In this document: one piece after another, positions 1-8,195 of the stretch | Layout: every line of letters starts with the position of its first letter | Numbering within the stretch: the stretch's first letter is position 1 | From: Hyphomonadaceae bacterium | GTDB lineage: Bacteria; Pseudomonadota; Alphaproteobacteria; Caulobacterales; Aquidulcibacteraceae | NCBI GenBank assembly: GCA_019753105.1 | Contig: JAIELJ010000009.1 | Coordinates: 1 to 64,000, forward strand | Reading direction: 5' to 3' | DNA length: 64,000 bases | Program-made: the position numbers and the translations under genes | The notes under the pieces: model-generated | What the model was told of the DNA's origin: nothing | The model's database searches: none | What the model saw: the letters and a program-made list of their open reading frames with translations, nothing else

Positions 1-466
1 GCCCTGTGCGCCAACGGCGAGTGGGTCAGTCCAACACCGATCCCCAGACCGCGACGGTTTCAATCCCCGCCGCCTAAACTCGCTCACCACGGTCCGCCTC
101 ACGCTGGGTTGGACCAACGCCCCTTCGATGAAGCAGACGAGCGCATGATACGGGTGGTGTGGAGGTGTTGGATAGATTTTGTACGAAGCGTTGAAACGTA
201 AGGGCGCGAGGTTGCTTTGCTGTTGGATAGACAGGGTTACGGATTGAACCCTCTCCCTCTTTAGGAGGGAGAGGGCAGGGTGAGGGTGGGGCGCTGACGT
301 TTGACGGTTTGACCCGTTTCACGGCGCGCTTGCTTGAGAATTTTGTGCTCCACCCTCACCCAACCCTCTCCCTCCCATCGGAGGGAGAGGGCTTTCACGA
401 GGCGCTGAAAACAAAGGCGTAGCGCGGTGTTTGGTGTTGGATAGAGTGCGGGAGAAGAGTGTGTGT
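1..466. repeat. Long repeat, copy 1, interrupted by a palindromic insert
   Basis: Positions 1-195 align without gaps to 31566-31760, with few mismatches until the last 35 bases. After an extra ~212 bp present only here (196-407), the match resumes at 408-466 against 31760-31814. The left end is cut by the window edge. The extra segment contains the paired palindromes at 249-391. The phrase GTTGGATAGA recurs at about 168, 231 and 435. I see no convincing gene in 1-510; the reading frames here are repeat-derived. Each copy is followed by an unrecognised small gene. Confidence 0.85.
249..391. repeat. Paired palindromic (REP/BIME-like) element
   Basis: Two units face each other. Unit 1 (249-291) is itself a palindrome, CCCTCTCCCTC...GAGGGAGAGGG, followed by a GGTGAGGGTGG-like tail. 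Unit 2 (351-391) is its inverted copy, starting CCACCCTCACCC and ending GAGGGAGAGGG. The layout is that of bacterial interspersed mosaic elements mobilised by RAYT enzymes. No RAYT gene is in the window. It accounts for most of the sequence that distinguishes repeat copy 1 from copy 2. Confidence 0.7.
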
Positions 467-510
467 CACCCTATCTAACCCGTGAAACTCTCCATCCGAG
501 ACCCTAACTG

Positions 511-963
511 ATGCCCCAGACAATTCTTTTTCTTGAGGCCGATGGCGGCGGCTATGTCGAGGATTGGTCGCGCATTGAACAGGCCATAAAGCGCGGTTTC
601 GAAACGGGCGACCGTGTTCGGCTCGAAGTCGCCCACAAGCGCGATGAGGACCTTGGCGCCGAAAGACACCAACTCGGTGACTTCATCTCCATGACGGGTC
701 TGCCGGACGCCGTCGGTCGCTATCGGCTGGTGGTGTTTCCTGCGACGGGGCTCAACGAGAAGTCCAAAGTCCGCACCTGGTGGGGACCGGGCGCGTTTCG
801 CGGCACGGTGCAGGACAGCTATGACGACGTATGGGACGCGCGCACTGTCTGCACAGATGTCAATGTGGCGCTAGAGTTGTTCAGAGAGCTCTTTGAGCAC
901 AAGGGCGTCTCGCAACGCATCATCGATGCGACGGTCTCGGATTGGGATGCGCCTACGTCTTAG
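511..963 (+). CDS. Uncharacterised 150-residue acidic protein
   Basis: I do not recognise this protein with confidence. It has no signal peptide or membrane segment, is rich in Asp, Glu and Trp, and has a distinctive central stretch (TWWGPGAFRGT, then DDVWDARTVC) that looks like a conserved family core. No strong Shine-Dalgarno precedes the ATG. It stands alone between the long repeat (ending ~466) and a transposase remnant on the other strand, which suggests an accessory gene. Small acidic orphans of this sort are sometimes immunity proteins, but no partner toxin is visible, so no function is assigned. Confidence 0.55.
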   Translation: MPQTILFLEADGGGYVEDWSRIEQAIKRGFETGDRVRLEVAHKRDEDLGAERHQLGDFISMTGLPDAVGRYRLVVFPATGLNEKSKVRTWWGPGAFRGTVQDSYDDVWDARTVCTDVNVALELFRELFEHKGVSQRIIDATVSDWDAPTS

Positions 964-1023
964 TCTAAGCACGAAATCTGGCATCGCTTCTCTGGCCGGC
1001 AGATGGTGTCCCTTCCGAAAACC

Positions 1024-1345
1024 TCATTTCGGCGGGATCCGCGTGTCGCGGCAGTGCAGCCCACCGACTACGCGGCGTGAAGTGATGTGGCCGCTGGCTT
1101 CGACCGGCCGCCCGAGCGGCGAATCCTTGCCCAAAGCGAGGTGCGTGCGGTCAGCGTTGTAGTACTCCGCATAGTCCCAGAGCACGCGCCGCAGATGCGC
1201 GGCGTTAAGAATGATCCGGTGATCCAGGCACCCGCGCCGGATCGAGCCGATCAGCCGCTCGACATGACCGTTCTGCCACGGCGAGCGGGGCTGGGTCGGG
1301 TGGTCACGCACGACCATGGCGCGCAGGCGACGACTGAGTGCAAAC
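1024..1345 (-). pseudogene. Transposase (integrase catalytic core) C-terminal fragment
   Basis: The minus strand encodes the last third of a DDE integrase-type transposase. It contains SPWQNGHVERLIGSIRR, which carries the catalytic Glu, and a YYNADRTHLALGKDSP block near the C-terminus. The frame can be read from about 1345 with homology-like sequence (ALSRRLRAM) before the first ATG at 1317. The two upstream catalytic Asp residues and the DNA-binding N-terminus are absent, so it cannot be active. I see no terminal inverted repeats. IS family is uncertain; the tail resembles the rve_3 type. It lies just past the stop of the PspC gene. Confidence 0.75.
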
Positions 1346-1409
1346 GCGGTGCAAAAAAATCGGGCGCGACGTTGCCGTCGCGCCCTAGGCTATGGAGCTT
1401 GGATAGACT

Positions 1410-2534
1410 TCAGTTGGTGAGCCAGGTGTCTCGCACGTAGTTACTGAAGTCACGGATCACGACATAGGCTTGTTCCATCAGCTCGCGCGCTTCCGGCACA
1501 TAGAGCCAGGCAAACCAACCGACGATCAGAACGATGGCGGCGGTGGCGATGCCGTTGCTGCCATTGGTGTCGCGCTCGCCGGTCACGGTTTCGAACGAAG
1601 CTTTGCGCAGCGCGCTGAAGGGCGATGAGACGGCCGCGTAGACGACGCCGAGGATGACAAGGATCATCCAGAATGGCGCATCGAGCGGCGGCTCCCAGCC
1701 GAGGATTTCGCGCGTCGTGATCAGCGAAAAGAACGCGACCAGGAAGGCGATCAACAAAGCGGCGGTGATGACGCTGAAGATGAAAGCGCCGAGGCCGGCG
1801 AAGACACGCGTCACGTAGCCGGCCTGCGCAGGCGCTGCGGCGGCGGCGCGCTGATTGGTGGAGCTACGCCATGAGTTCATTTGGTCGTTCCACGCGCGCC
1901 GTTGCCTTCGCCACTCCGAGCGCCAACGCGGGGCGTTGTTGTCGGTGAAGGTCGCGTATTCGCGCTTGGCGCGCTCGATCACTTCTTGCGCATTGAACGG
2001 CGCGCCGTGCGCGGCGGCGAGTTCTTCGCTCGTGGACGCAACCGGCACCACGAACACCATTGCGATGTAGATGAGGCCAGTGAAGCCGCCGGTGAAGATG
2101 GTCGCCAGCACCCAGCCAACGCGCACCCAGTCGACATCGACGCCAGCATAAGCGGCCATGCCGGCGCTGACGCCGGTCCAGGCGCCGCGATCATAGATGC
2201 GATAGAGGCGACGCGTCGGACGTGCGCCGTCATCGCTGCGCGGTGCGGCGCCTTCGGCTTGTGCGCCCGGTTCGCCGGTGTCGCCTTCGACCGGCCCCAT
2301 CTCGCCAAGAATGCGCGCCATCTCGGCGGCGTTCACGACGGTCTTGTTGGAGCCAAGCTGGGCGCTGCACTTGTCGGCAATGGCTTGCTCAAGATCGCGA
2401 ACAATCTCTGCCTTATCGGGATTGTCGGCGAGGGCTGCTTCGGCGCGCGTCATGTAGGCGCGCAGCGCGTCGTAAGCCGGCTCTTCCAGCTGATAGGAAT
2501 TGCCGTTGAGATTGATGGTGACGACACGTTCCAT
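1410..2534 (-). CDS. PspC-domain membrane protein
   Basis: A 374-residue protein with a soluble N-terminal region, then a PspC domain (LYRIYDRGAWTGVSAGMAAY, followed by a glycine-rich membrane hairpin with VFVVPVAS), and two further hydrophobic segments toward the C-terminus. PspC domains belong to phage-shock / envelope-stress proteins of the inner membrane. I chose ATG 2534 (MERVVTINLNG), not an upstream in-frame start, because it follows the stop of the padR gene by 2 bp. The PadR-PspC pairing suggests this is the controlled target of the adjacent repressor. The precise role is not known. Confidence 0.8.
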   Translation of the reverse strand: MERVVTINLNGNSYQLEEPAYDALRAYMTRAEAALADNPDKAEIVRDLEQAIADKCSAQLGSNKTVVNAAEMARILGEMGPVEGDTGEPGAQAEGAAPRSDDGARPTRRLYRIYDRGAWTGVSAGMAAYAGVDVDWVRVGWVLATIFTGGFTGLIYIAMVFVVPVASTSEELAAAHGAPFNAQEVIERAKREYATFTDNNAPRWRSEWRRQRRAWNDQMNSWRSSTNQRAAAAAPAQAGYVTRVFAGLGAFIFSVITAALLIAFLVAFFSLITTREILGWEPPLDAPFWMILVILGVVYAAVSSPFSALRKASFETVTGERDTNGSNGIATAAIVLIVGWFAWLYVPEARELMEQAYVVIRDFSNYVRDTWLTN

Positions 2535-2536
2535 GA

Positions 2537-2863
2537 TTAGCGTCCCAAGCCTTCCAGAGTTGCGGTGAGATGACGCCAATAGGCGCTGAGTTCGTCGAGG
2601 CGAGACGAGCCCTTGTCGGTGAGTTGATAGTATTTGCGGGGCGGGCCCTGGCCGCTCTCGACCCAGTTGTAATCGACGTACTCCTCCCGCCGGAGCTTCG
2701 AGAGAAGCGGGTAGAGGGTGCCTTCCTGGGTGGCGAAGGGGGTGGGCGCGAGGGTCGCCAGGATGTCGCCGACATAAACCGTCCGTCCGCTCACGATCGT
2801 CAGGATCGCGAACTCCAGAAGGCCTTTACGGAGGCCGGCAAATTGTTCGTCAGCGGTGGACAT
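2537..2863 (-). CDS. PadR-family transcriptional regulator
   Basis: A 108-residue winged-helix repressor. The core GLLEFAILTIV...GTLYPLLSKLRREEYVDY...GPPRKYYQLTDKG is the typical PadR N-terminal domain, followed by a short dimerisation helix, the small PadR type. Start ATG 2863 is preceded by AAGGTAG and gives MSTADEQF; a longer upstream reading frame has no support. It is the first gene of a two-gene operon with the PspC protein. An inverted repeat at 2868-2889 sits just before the start codon and could be its own operator. The inducer is unknown. Confidence 0.88.
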   Translation of the reverse strand: MSTADEQFAGLRKGLLEFAILTIVSGRTVYVGDILATLAPTPFATQEGTLYPLLSKLRREEYVDYNWVESGQGPPRKYYQLTDKGSSRLDELSAYWRHLTATLEGLGR

Positions 2864-2867
2864 CAAG

Positions 2868-2889
2868 CTACCTTGTAGAAAAAAGGTAG
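2868..2889 (-). promoter_or_regulatory. Candidate PadR operator (inverted repeat)
   Basis: CTACCTT at 2868-2874 and AAGGTAG at 2883-2889 form a perfect 7-bp inverted repeat with an 8-base spacer. It overlaps the leader and Shine-Dalgarno region of the padR-pspC operon. The position suits autorepression; binding is inferred only from position and symmetry. Confidence 0.4.
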
Positions 2890-2969
2890 TGGGGAGTGGG
2901 CAGGATGTCAAGGCTGGCAAGGGCAGTGGTGTTGAGAAAGGCGGGGGCCTCCCATAGTGGTGCTGGTCC

Positions 2970-3971
2970 ATGACCACCCCGGCCGCACCCGCTGAAAGCC
3001 AGTCCCGCCAAAAGCGCGTTCTTCTGCTCGGCGCGAGTGGCGCGATAGGTCAGGCGGCGGCGCGCGCCCTGGTCTCTGATGGCCACAGCCTCGTTTGCTT
3101 CGTGCGGCCCGGCGCCGGACGGACGCCAGGTATGATCGCCGGCGCCGAAGTGCGCTTTGGCGATGCCGCCGATTCAAATGCGCTTTCCCGCGATGGCTTT
3201 CGCGGCGAGGCGTTCGACGCGGTGGTTTCCTGCATGGCCTCGCGCACTGGTGCGCCCGAGGATGCGTGGGCGGTCGATTATCAGGCGCACGTCAACGCGC
3301 TGGCATGCGCGCGCGCCGCGGGGGCCAAGCACTTCGTGCTGCTGTCGGCGATCTGCGTACAAAAGCCCAAGCTTGCGTTTCAGCACGCGAAGCTGAAGTT
3401 CGAGCAGGAGCTCATCGCATCGGGGCTCGATTACTCGATCGTTCGCCCAACGGCGTTCTTCAAATCGCTGTCGGGCCAGGTCGAGCGGGTGAAGGCGGGC
3501 AAGCCGTATCTGGTGTTTGGCGATGGACGGCTGACATCGTGCAAGCCGATCAGCGACGACGATCTGGGGCGCTATCTCAGCGCCTGCCTGACTGATGATG
3601 CGCTGCGCAATCGCATCTTGCCGATCGGCGGCCCGGGGCCGGCGATCACGCCGCGCGATCAGGCGGAGCATTTGTTCGCTCTGCTCGGGCGCCCGCCACG
3701 CATCGCGCAGACGCCGCCTGCGCTCATGGATGCAATAATCTGGATGTTGTCCGGGCTGGGGACGCTGATCCCCGCGCTTCGCGCCAAGGCTGAACTCGCG
3801 CGTATCGGCCGCTATTATGCGACGGAGTCGATGCTCGTGCTGAACTCCGAGACGGGCAATTACGACGCCGACGCTACGCCCTCAACCGGGAGCGAGACGC
3901 TCTTCGATCATTATGCGCGGCTGGTCTCAGGCGAAGCGCGCAGCGAACGCGGCGCCCACAGCGTGTTTTAA
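2970..3971 (+). CDS. BciA-like NAD(P)H-dependent reductase (8-vinyl reductase family)
   Basis: A 333-residue Rossmann-fold protein. The nucleotide-binding loop GASGAIGQ is at residues 21-28. The signature stretches LLSAICVQKP (~125-133), SIVRPTAFFKSLSGQ (~156-170), FGDGRLTSCKPIS (~183-195) and IGRYYATESML are those of the BciA family, whose known member reduces the 8-vinyl group of divinyl (proto)chlorophyllide. No other bacteriochlorophyll gene is in the window, so the substrate here is uncertain; the closest general name is NAD(P)-dependent oxidoreductase. It converges with motB and their ends overlap by 4 bp. It is divergent from padR. Confidence 0.8.
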   Translation: MTTPAAPAESQSRQKRVLLLGASGAIGQAAARALVSDGHSLVCFVRPGAGRTPGMIAGAEVRFGDAADSNALSRDGFRGEAFDAVVSCMASRTGAPEDAWAVDYQAHVNALACARAAGAKHFVLLSAICVQKPKLAFQHAKLKFEQELIASGLDYSIVRPTAFFKSLSGQVERVKAGKPYLVFGDGRLTSCKPISDDDLGRYLSACLTDDALRNRILPIGGPGPAITPRDQAEHLFALLGRPPRIAQTPPALMDAIIWMLSGLGTLIPALRAKAELARIGRYYATESMLVLNSETGNYDADATPSTGSETLFDHYARLVSGEARSERGAHSVF

Positions 3972-4885
3972 AGTCCGTGATCGGCCGGTAGCGGCGGCGC
4001 TTCGCGGAGCAGCGTGATGGCGATGCGGCGGTTGCCGGGCATTGTTGGATCGTCCGGGAAAAGCGGTTCGCTGTCGCCGCGGGCGGCGATCTCGTAGATC
4101 CGGTTGGCCGGAATGCCGTTGCTCGAGAGGATCCGGCGCGCAGCTTCGGCGCGCGCTGCACTCAGCTCGAAGTTTGACCCGTAGCGGCCGCCAGGCGGCG
4201 TGCCGTCGGTGTGGCCGGAGATGGTCAGGCGGTTGGGCAATTGTTCGATGCCCGCGGCAATGGCGGCGATCAACCGGCGCGCGCGCTCGTTCGGTTGTGC
4301 GTCACCGGAATTGAACATCGAGCGACCTTCCTGGTCGATGATCTGGATGCGCAGGCCCTCGGGCGTTTGCTCCATGATGACGTTGCGCGACAGTTCGGCG
4401 ACGTCGGGCATGTCGGCCATGGCTTGGCGGATGGCGATTTCGGCCCGTGAGAAGTCGGCGTTCTCGCGCAGCGTGCGGGCGCGCGAGAGGCTATCGGCAT
4501 TTGGATCGGCCTGGCCGCCCGGTTGCGCGTCTTCTTGAGAGGCGGCTTCAGCGTCGGCGTTTGACGTGTATTGCGGCTCGCTGGCGGCCGCGACCGGGGC
4601 GGAGTGACCGTGGCGCACGCCCTCTTCAGCGAAGCTCGTGCCTTCGAGCAGGCCGCCGGCGCCTGACGAGACGCGGCTGACGCTGGCGGGTGCGAAAAAT
4701 TCGGCGATGCCGCGACGCTGCTCTGGACTTGTCGTGTTGATCAGCCACATGAGCAGGAAGAACGCCATCATGGCGGTGACGAAGTCGGCGTAGGCGACTT
4801 TCCACGCGCCGCCGTGGTGGCCGCCACCGACAACCTTCTTGACCTTCTTGATTACGATGGGGCGTTGATTGGTCGCAGCAGTCAC
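3968..4885 (-). CDS. motB: Flagellar motor stator protein MotB
   Basis: A 305-residue stator subunit. After a basic N-terminus (KKVKK) and HHGGAWK comes one membrane helix, AYADFVTAMMAFFLLMWL (residues 31-48), with the proton-carrying Asp at 34. A periplasmic linker rich in Ala, Glu and Gln follows, then an OmpA-like peptidoglycan-binding domain (SGHTDGTPPGG...NFELSAARAEAARRIL). MotB pairs with MotA to form the proton channel anchored to the wall; motA is not next to it, as is common in Caulobacter-type genomes. The start is GTG 4885; no in-frame ATG fits better. Confidence 0.93.
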   Translation of the reverse strand: MTAATNQRPIVIKKVKKVVGGGHHGGAWKVAYADFVTAMMAFFLLMWLINTTSPEQRRGIAEFFAPASVSRVSSGAGGLLEGTSFAEEGVRHGHSAPVAAASEPQYTSNADAEAASQEDAQPGGQADPNADSLSRARTLRENADFSRAEIAIRQAMADMPDVAELSRNVIMEQTPEGLRIQIIDQEGRSMFNSGDAQPNERARRLIAAIAAGIEQLPNRLTISGHTDGTPPGGRYGSNFELSAARAEAARRILSSNGIPANRIYEIAARGDSEPLFPDDPTMPGNRRIAITLLREAPPLPADHGL

Positions 4886-4966
4886 GGGTCATCCATTCTG
4901 GAGGAGGCGCGCGAGCTTGGCCGAACGAGGTTAAGATCGCGTTGAGCAATAGAGAATGAGCGGTTG

Positions 4967-5467
4967 ATGGAAGAGGGTGCGCCCGATCAGATTTTCCGGC
5001 GCGTCATGAGCGCTTTCGCCACCGGCGTTACGGTGGTGTCAGCGACTGGCGCGGGCGGACGCATGGCGGGCATCACCGTCAACTCTTTGACGTCGGTGTC
5101 GTTAAATCCCCGCCTGTTGTTGTGGTGTTTGGGCGACCAATCCGAGCGTTACGATTTCTTTGCCGCTGCAGAGACGTGGGGCGTCACAATGCTCGGCGCT
5201 GCCGATGAAGCGCAGGCGCGGCGTTTTGCGCGCGCGGAGAGCGAGGCGATCGAGCCGAGTGAGGCCGAGATGTTCGCCAACGTGCCAGTGCTGCAAACCG
5301 GGGTGGCGCATATCGCTTGCCGCACCCATGATAGACGTCAAGCTGGCGACCATCTCCTCATTATCGGCGAGGTGCTTGATCTCAAGGTCAAGCCGGGGCC
5401 GGCGCTTACGTTCTTTCGCGGATCTTACGGCAGGGCCGATGATCCGCGCGAACCTTCCGGGAGCTAA
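4967..5467 (+). CDS. Flavin reductase-like FMN-binding protein
   Basis: About 166 residues forming a split-barrel flavin reductase domain. FRRVMSAFATGVTVVSA, GITVNSLTSVSLNPRLLLWCL and the GDHLLIIGEVLDL segment are typical of the short-chain NAD(P)H:flavin oxidoreductases that supply reduced FMN to two-component monooxygenases. No partner monooxygenase is adjacent. The ATG at 4967 is used; a TTG one codon upstream is possible. It lies 5 bp before the following dehydrogenase, so the two are probably co-transcribed. Confidence 0.85.
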   Translation: MEEGAPDQIFRRVMSAFATGVTVVSATGAGGRMAGITVNSLTSVSLNPRLLLWCLGDQSERYDFFAAAETWGVTMLGAADEAQARRFARAESEAIEPSEAEMFANVPVLQTGVAHIACRTHDRRQAGDHLLIIGEVLDLKVKPGPALTFFRGSYGRADDPREPSGS

Positions 5468-5472
5468 CGGCG

Positions 5473-6339
5473 ATGGCTAAAACCGCGTTCATTGGTCTGG
5501 GTGTGATGGGTGCGCCGATGGCGGGCCATCTCGCGCGCGCCGGTCACGACGTGGCCGTCTACAATCGCAGCGAAGCGAAATCGCGCGATTGGGCGCAAAA
5601 GCATAAGGGCCGGACGTATACGTCGGTGGCCGGCGCTGCTGACGGCGCCGACATCGTGTTCTCGTGCGTGGGCAACGATCGCGATCTGCGCGAAGTCTTC
5701 GAGGCCGCGCAAACGACAATGCGCAAGGGCGCAATCTTCGTTGACCATACCACCGCCTCCGCCGCGATTGCGCGCGAATTGGCTGAGAAGGCCGAAGCGC
5801 TTGGCTTTGGGTTTCTCGACGCGCCAGTGTCGGGCGGCCAAGCGGGCGCTGAAGCCGGCAAGCTCACGGTAATGGCGGGCGGTGAGCCGAGCGTCTTCGC
5901 AGAAGCGCAGCCGATCATGGCGGCGTACGCGGCCAACATGACTTTGATCGGCCCTGCCGGCTCTGGCCAGTTGGCGAAGATGGTGAACCAAATCTGTATC
6001 GCGGGCGTGCTGCAGGGATTGGCGGAGGGGCTTCACTTCGCCAAGCGCGCCGATCTCGATGTTGAGAAAGTCATCGCCGCGATTTCCAAGGGCGCGGCGC
6101 AAAGCTGGCAAATGGAAAATCGCTGGAGGACGATGAACGATGGCCGCTTTGACTTTGGCTTCGCTGTCGATTGGATGCGCAAGGATTTGGGGCTCGTGCT
6201 GAATGAAGCCGAACTCAATGGCGCTAAGCTTGAGCTAACCAAGTTGATCGATGCGTACTATGCCGATGTTCAAGCGATGGGCGGCAAACGCTGGGATACG
6301 TCGAGCCTGATCGCGCGGCTTGAGCGGCCTAAGAGCTGA
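5473..6339 (+). CDS. Beta-hydroxyacid dehydrogenase (3-hydroxyisobutyrate dehydrogenase family)
   Basis: A 288-residue NAD(P)-dependent dehydrogenase. The nucleotide-binding motif GLGVMG is at residues 8-13, the substrate motif DAPVSGG at 116-122, and the catalytic Lys of GSGQLAKMVNQ is K169. The family includes 3-hydroxyisobutyrate dehydrogenase, tartronate semialdehyde reductase and glyoxylate / succinic semialdehyde reductases; the sequence alone does not separate these. It follows the flavin reductase by 5 bp. Length is standard. Confidence 0.88.
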   Translation: MAKTAFIGLGVMGAPMAGHLARAGHDVAVYNRSEAKSRDWAQKHKGRTYTSVAGAADGADIVFSCVGNDRDLREVFEAAQTTMRKGAIFVDHTTASAAIARELAEKAEALGFGFLDAPVSGGQAGAEAGKLTVMAGGEPSVFAEAQPIMAAYAANMTLIGPAGSGQLAKMVNQICIAGVLQGLAEGLHFAKRADLDVEKVIAAISKGAAQSWQMENRWRTMNDGRFDFGFAVDWMRKDLGLVLNEAELNGAKLELTKLIDAYYADVQAMGGKRWDTSSLIARLERPKS

Positions 6340-6429
6340 TCTGAAACCAAGCTTACGTTATTGATTGGTTCAACCTTACTTAAACTCGTTGCTGTAGTGT
6401 CCGCGTCCTTGGCGGAGACTAAAAAAACG

Positions 6430-7275
6430 ATGAACGTCAAAGGCTGGACCGTACTTATTGTCGAGCCCAACAAGTTCGAAGGTCAGATCATGCTTGATCT
6501 GCTTCGCAACGCCGGGGTCGACAAGGTCAAAGTCGTGCAGTCGCAAGACGTCGCGATTGATGTGCTCGAAGTCTACAACGCCAATGTGGTGATTGCGTCC
6601 TACGAGATGGGCCCGCTCGACGGCGCCACGTGGACGAAAGCCTATCGCCGCAACAAGAAGCTGCCCGGCCGCAAAGCTTCGATCTTCATCACCTCCGGTG
6701 CGTTTTCGCGCCTGATGGCCGAAGAGTGCCGCCACGCTGGCTGCAACGCGCTAATCGGCAAACCGATCTCGGGCAAGGTGCTGCTGAGCACGATCAACAA
6801 AGTGCTGACGCAGCCACGTGATTTCATCGATACGGAGACCGGCTATGTCGGCCCGTGCCGCCGCGCCGGCATCGTTACGGCTGGGGCGCCATCGAAGCGC
6901 CGCAAGGCGGATGACACAGCTGGGCCGGGTGCGGCGACACTGCTGGATGCTGTTGATATGCTCCGTACCGCGGCCAATGCGTTCTCCGAGAATGCGGCGA
7001 TGCTGGAGCCGTGCGAAATCGCGCTCCGCAACGTGCAGGCGTATGCCGTGAATGCTGGCGATGGCCCGTTGATGCGGGCGTGCGCGGCGTTCGCGTTGCA
7101 GCTCTCATCAGCCAAAGGCATCCGCCCGGAAGCCGTGAAGGCGTCGCTGATGGTTTGCGTCGATGGCGTCACCAAGCTGGTCACGCTTGGCCAGGACCAA
7201 GCGAGGCGGCGCGAGGAGATCGCCGAGGGCGTACGCATGGCTGTGGGCAAGGCGGCGCTGCAACGCGCCGCATAG
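6430..7275 (+). CDS. Receiver-like protein with a degenerate phosphorylation site
   Basis: A 281-residue protein whose first ~125 residues have the CheY-like receiver fold. The normal acceptor Asp position is Ser57 (IASYEMGPLDG) and the acidic pair is replaced by VEPN (11-14), while the switch lysine K111 (IGKPIS) is kept. It is therefore probably a phosphorylation-independent pseudo-receiver. The C-terminal ~150 residues are Ala-rich and helical with no recognised output domain. ATG 6430 is chosen; the TTG at 6361 would add an unconserved 23-residue tail. It is a single gene between two unrelated enzymes. Confidence 0.8.
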   Translation: MNVKGWTVLIVEPNKFEGQIMLDLLRNAGVDKVKVVQSQDVAIDVLEVYNANVVIASYEMGPLDGATWTKAYRRNKKLPGRKASIFITSGAFSRLMAEECRHAGCNALIGKPISGKVLLSTINKVLTQPRDFIDTETGYVGPCRRAGIVTAGAPSKRRKADDTAGPGAATLLDAVDMLRTAANAFSENAAMLEPCEIALRNVQAYAVNAGDGPLMRACAAFALQLSSAKGIRPEAVKASLMVCVDGVTKLVTLGQDQARRREEIAEGVRMAVGKAALQRAA

Positions 7276-7343
7276 CGTTCCGCCAACGTCCCAGTTCATT
7301 TTTTGAGAGATGGCGCTAGGGTGGCCGCTTCGCGGAGGCGGCC

Positions 7344-8183
7344 ATGAGCGTTGTTGTTACTCCCCTTCCAGGCGCGGGCGCCGAGATCAGCGGCGTCGAT
7401 CTGGCGCGGCTGGTGTCCGACGAGGATTTCGCGGCGATCCAAAAAGCCTATGCCGATCACGGCGTCATCTTTTTCCGCGATCAGGACATCACCGAAGAGC
7501 AGCACATCGCGTTCGCGCGGCGCTGGGCGCCGATCAACATCAACCGCTTCCTCGGCGCCCACCCGCAATTCCCGGAGATCGCTGTTCTTCGCAAGGAAGC
7601 GGATCAGACCGAAAACATCGGCGGCGCCTGGCACACGGATCAATCCTACGACCATGCGCCAGCGATGGGCTCGATCCTCGTGGCGCGCGAACTCCCGCCA
7701 TCGGGCGGCAACACGCTGTTCGCTTCGATGTATAAAGCCTATGACGCGCTCTCACCGGCGATGAAAGAAAAGCTCGCGCCGCTGAAGGCCATCCATTCCG
7801 CCAAACGCATCTTCGGCAAGAACGCGCTCTACAACAAAGAACGCGGCGATCGCATCGGCAATGAGGACGTAGCAGAACAATTGCAGGATAGCGTCCATCC
7901 GGTGGTGATCACGCATCCGCTGAGCGGCAAGAAGGCGCTCTTCGTGAACATCGCCTACACGACGCAGATCATCGGCTGGAGCGAAGCGGAGACGAGTGCG
8001 TTCGTGGCCGAGATGTTCGTGCACTGCACGCAGCCGCAGTTTGTCTACGAGTTCGAGTGGCGCCCCGGCTCGATCGCGTTCTGGGATAACCGCTCGACCT
8101 GGCACTACGCCAAGAACGATTATCACGGGCATCGCCGCGAGATGCATCGCATCACGCTGGAAGGCGTGCCGCTGCAAGCTTGA
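7344..8183 (+). CDS. TauD/TfdA-family 2-oxoglutarate dioxygenase
   Basis: A 279-residue Fe(II)/2-oxoglutarate-dependent oxygenase. The iron ligands are H97 and D99 (AWHTDQSY) and the distal His near residue 254 (STWHYAKNDY), with the 2-oxoglutarate-binding Arg in HRREMHRITLEG. The family includes taurine dioxygenase and 2,4-D dioxygenase; no sulfonate transport genes are nearby, so the substrate is open. A good Shine-Dalgarno (GGAGG) precedes ATG 7344. It is followed 12 bp later by a VOC protein. Confidence 0.88.
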   Translation: MSVVVTPLPGAGAEISGVDLARLVSDEDFAAIQKAYADHGVIFFRDQDITEEQHIAFARRWAPININRFLGAHPQFPEIAVLRKEADQTENIGGAWHTDQSYDHAPAMGSILVARELPPSGGNTLFASMYKAYDALSPAMKEKLAPLKAIHSAKRIFGKNALYNKERGDRIGNEDVAEQLQDSVHPVVITHPLSGKKALFVNIAYTTQIIGWSEAETSAFVAEMFVHCTQPQFVYEFEWRPGSIAFWDNRSTWHYAKNDYHGHRREMHRITLEGVPLQA

Positions 8184-8195
8184 GGAGCCGCGACC

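Noticed and set aside
74-322. 82-codon frame on the minus strand, with a relative at 31639-31827
   Set aside because: Both copies fall inside the long repeat and share only the repeat-encoded end; likely a by-product of the repeat, not a protein.
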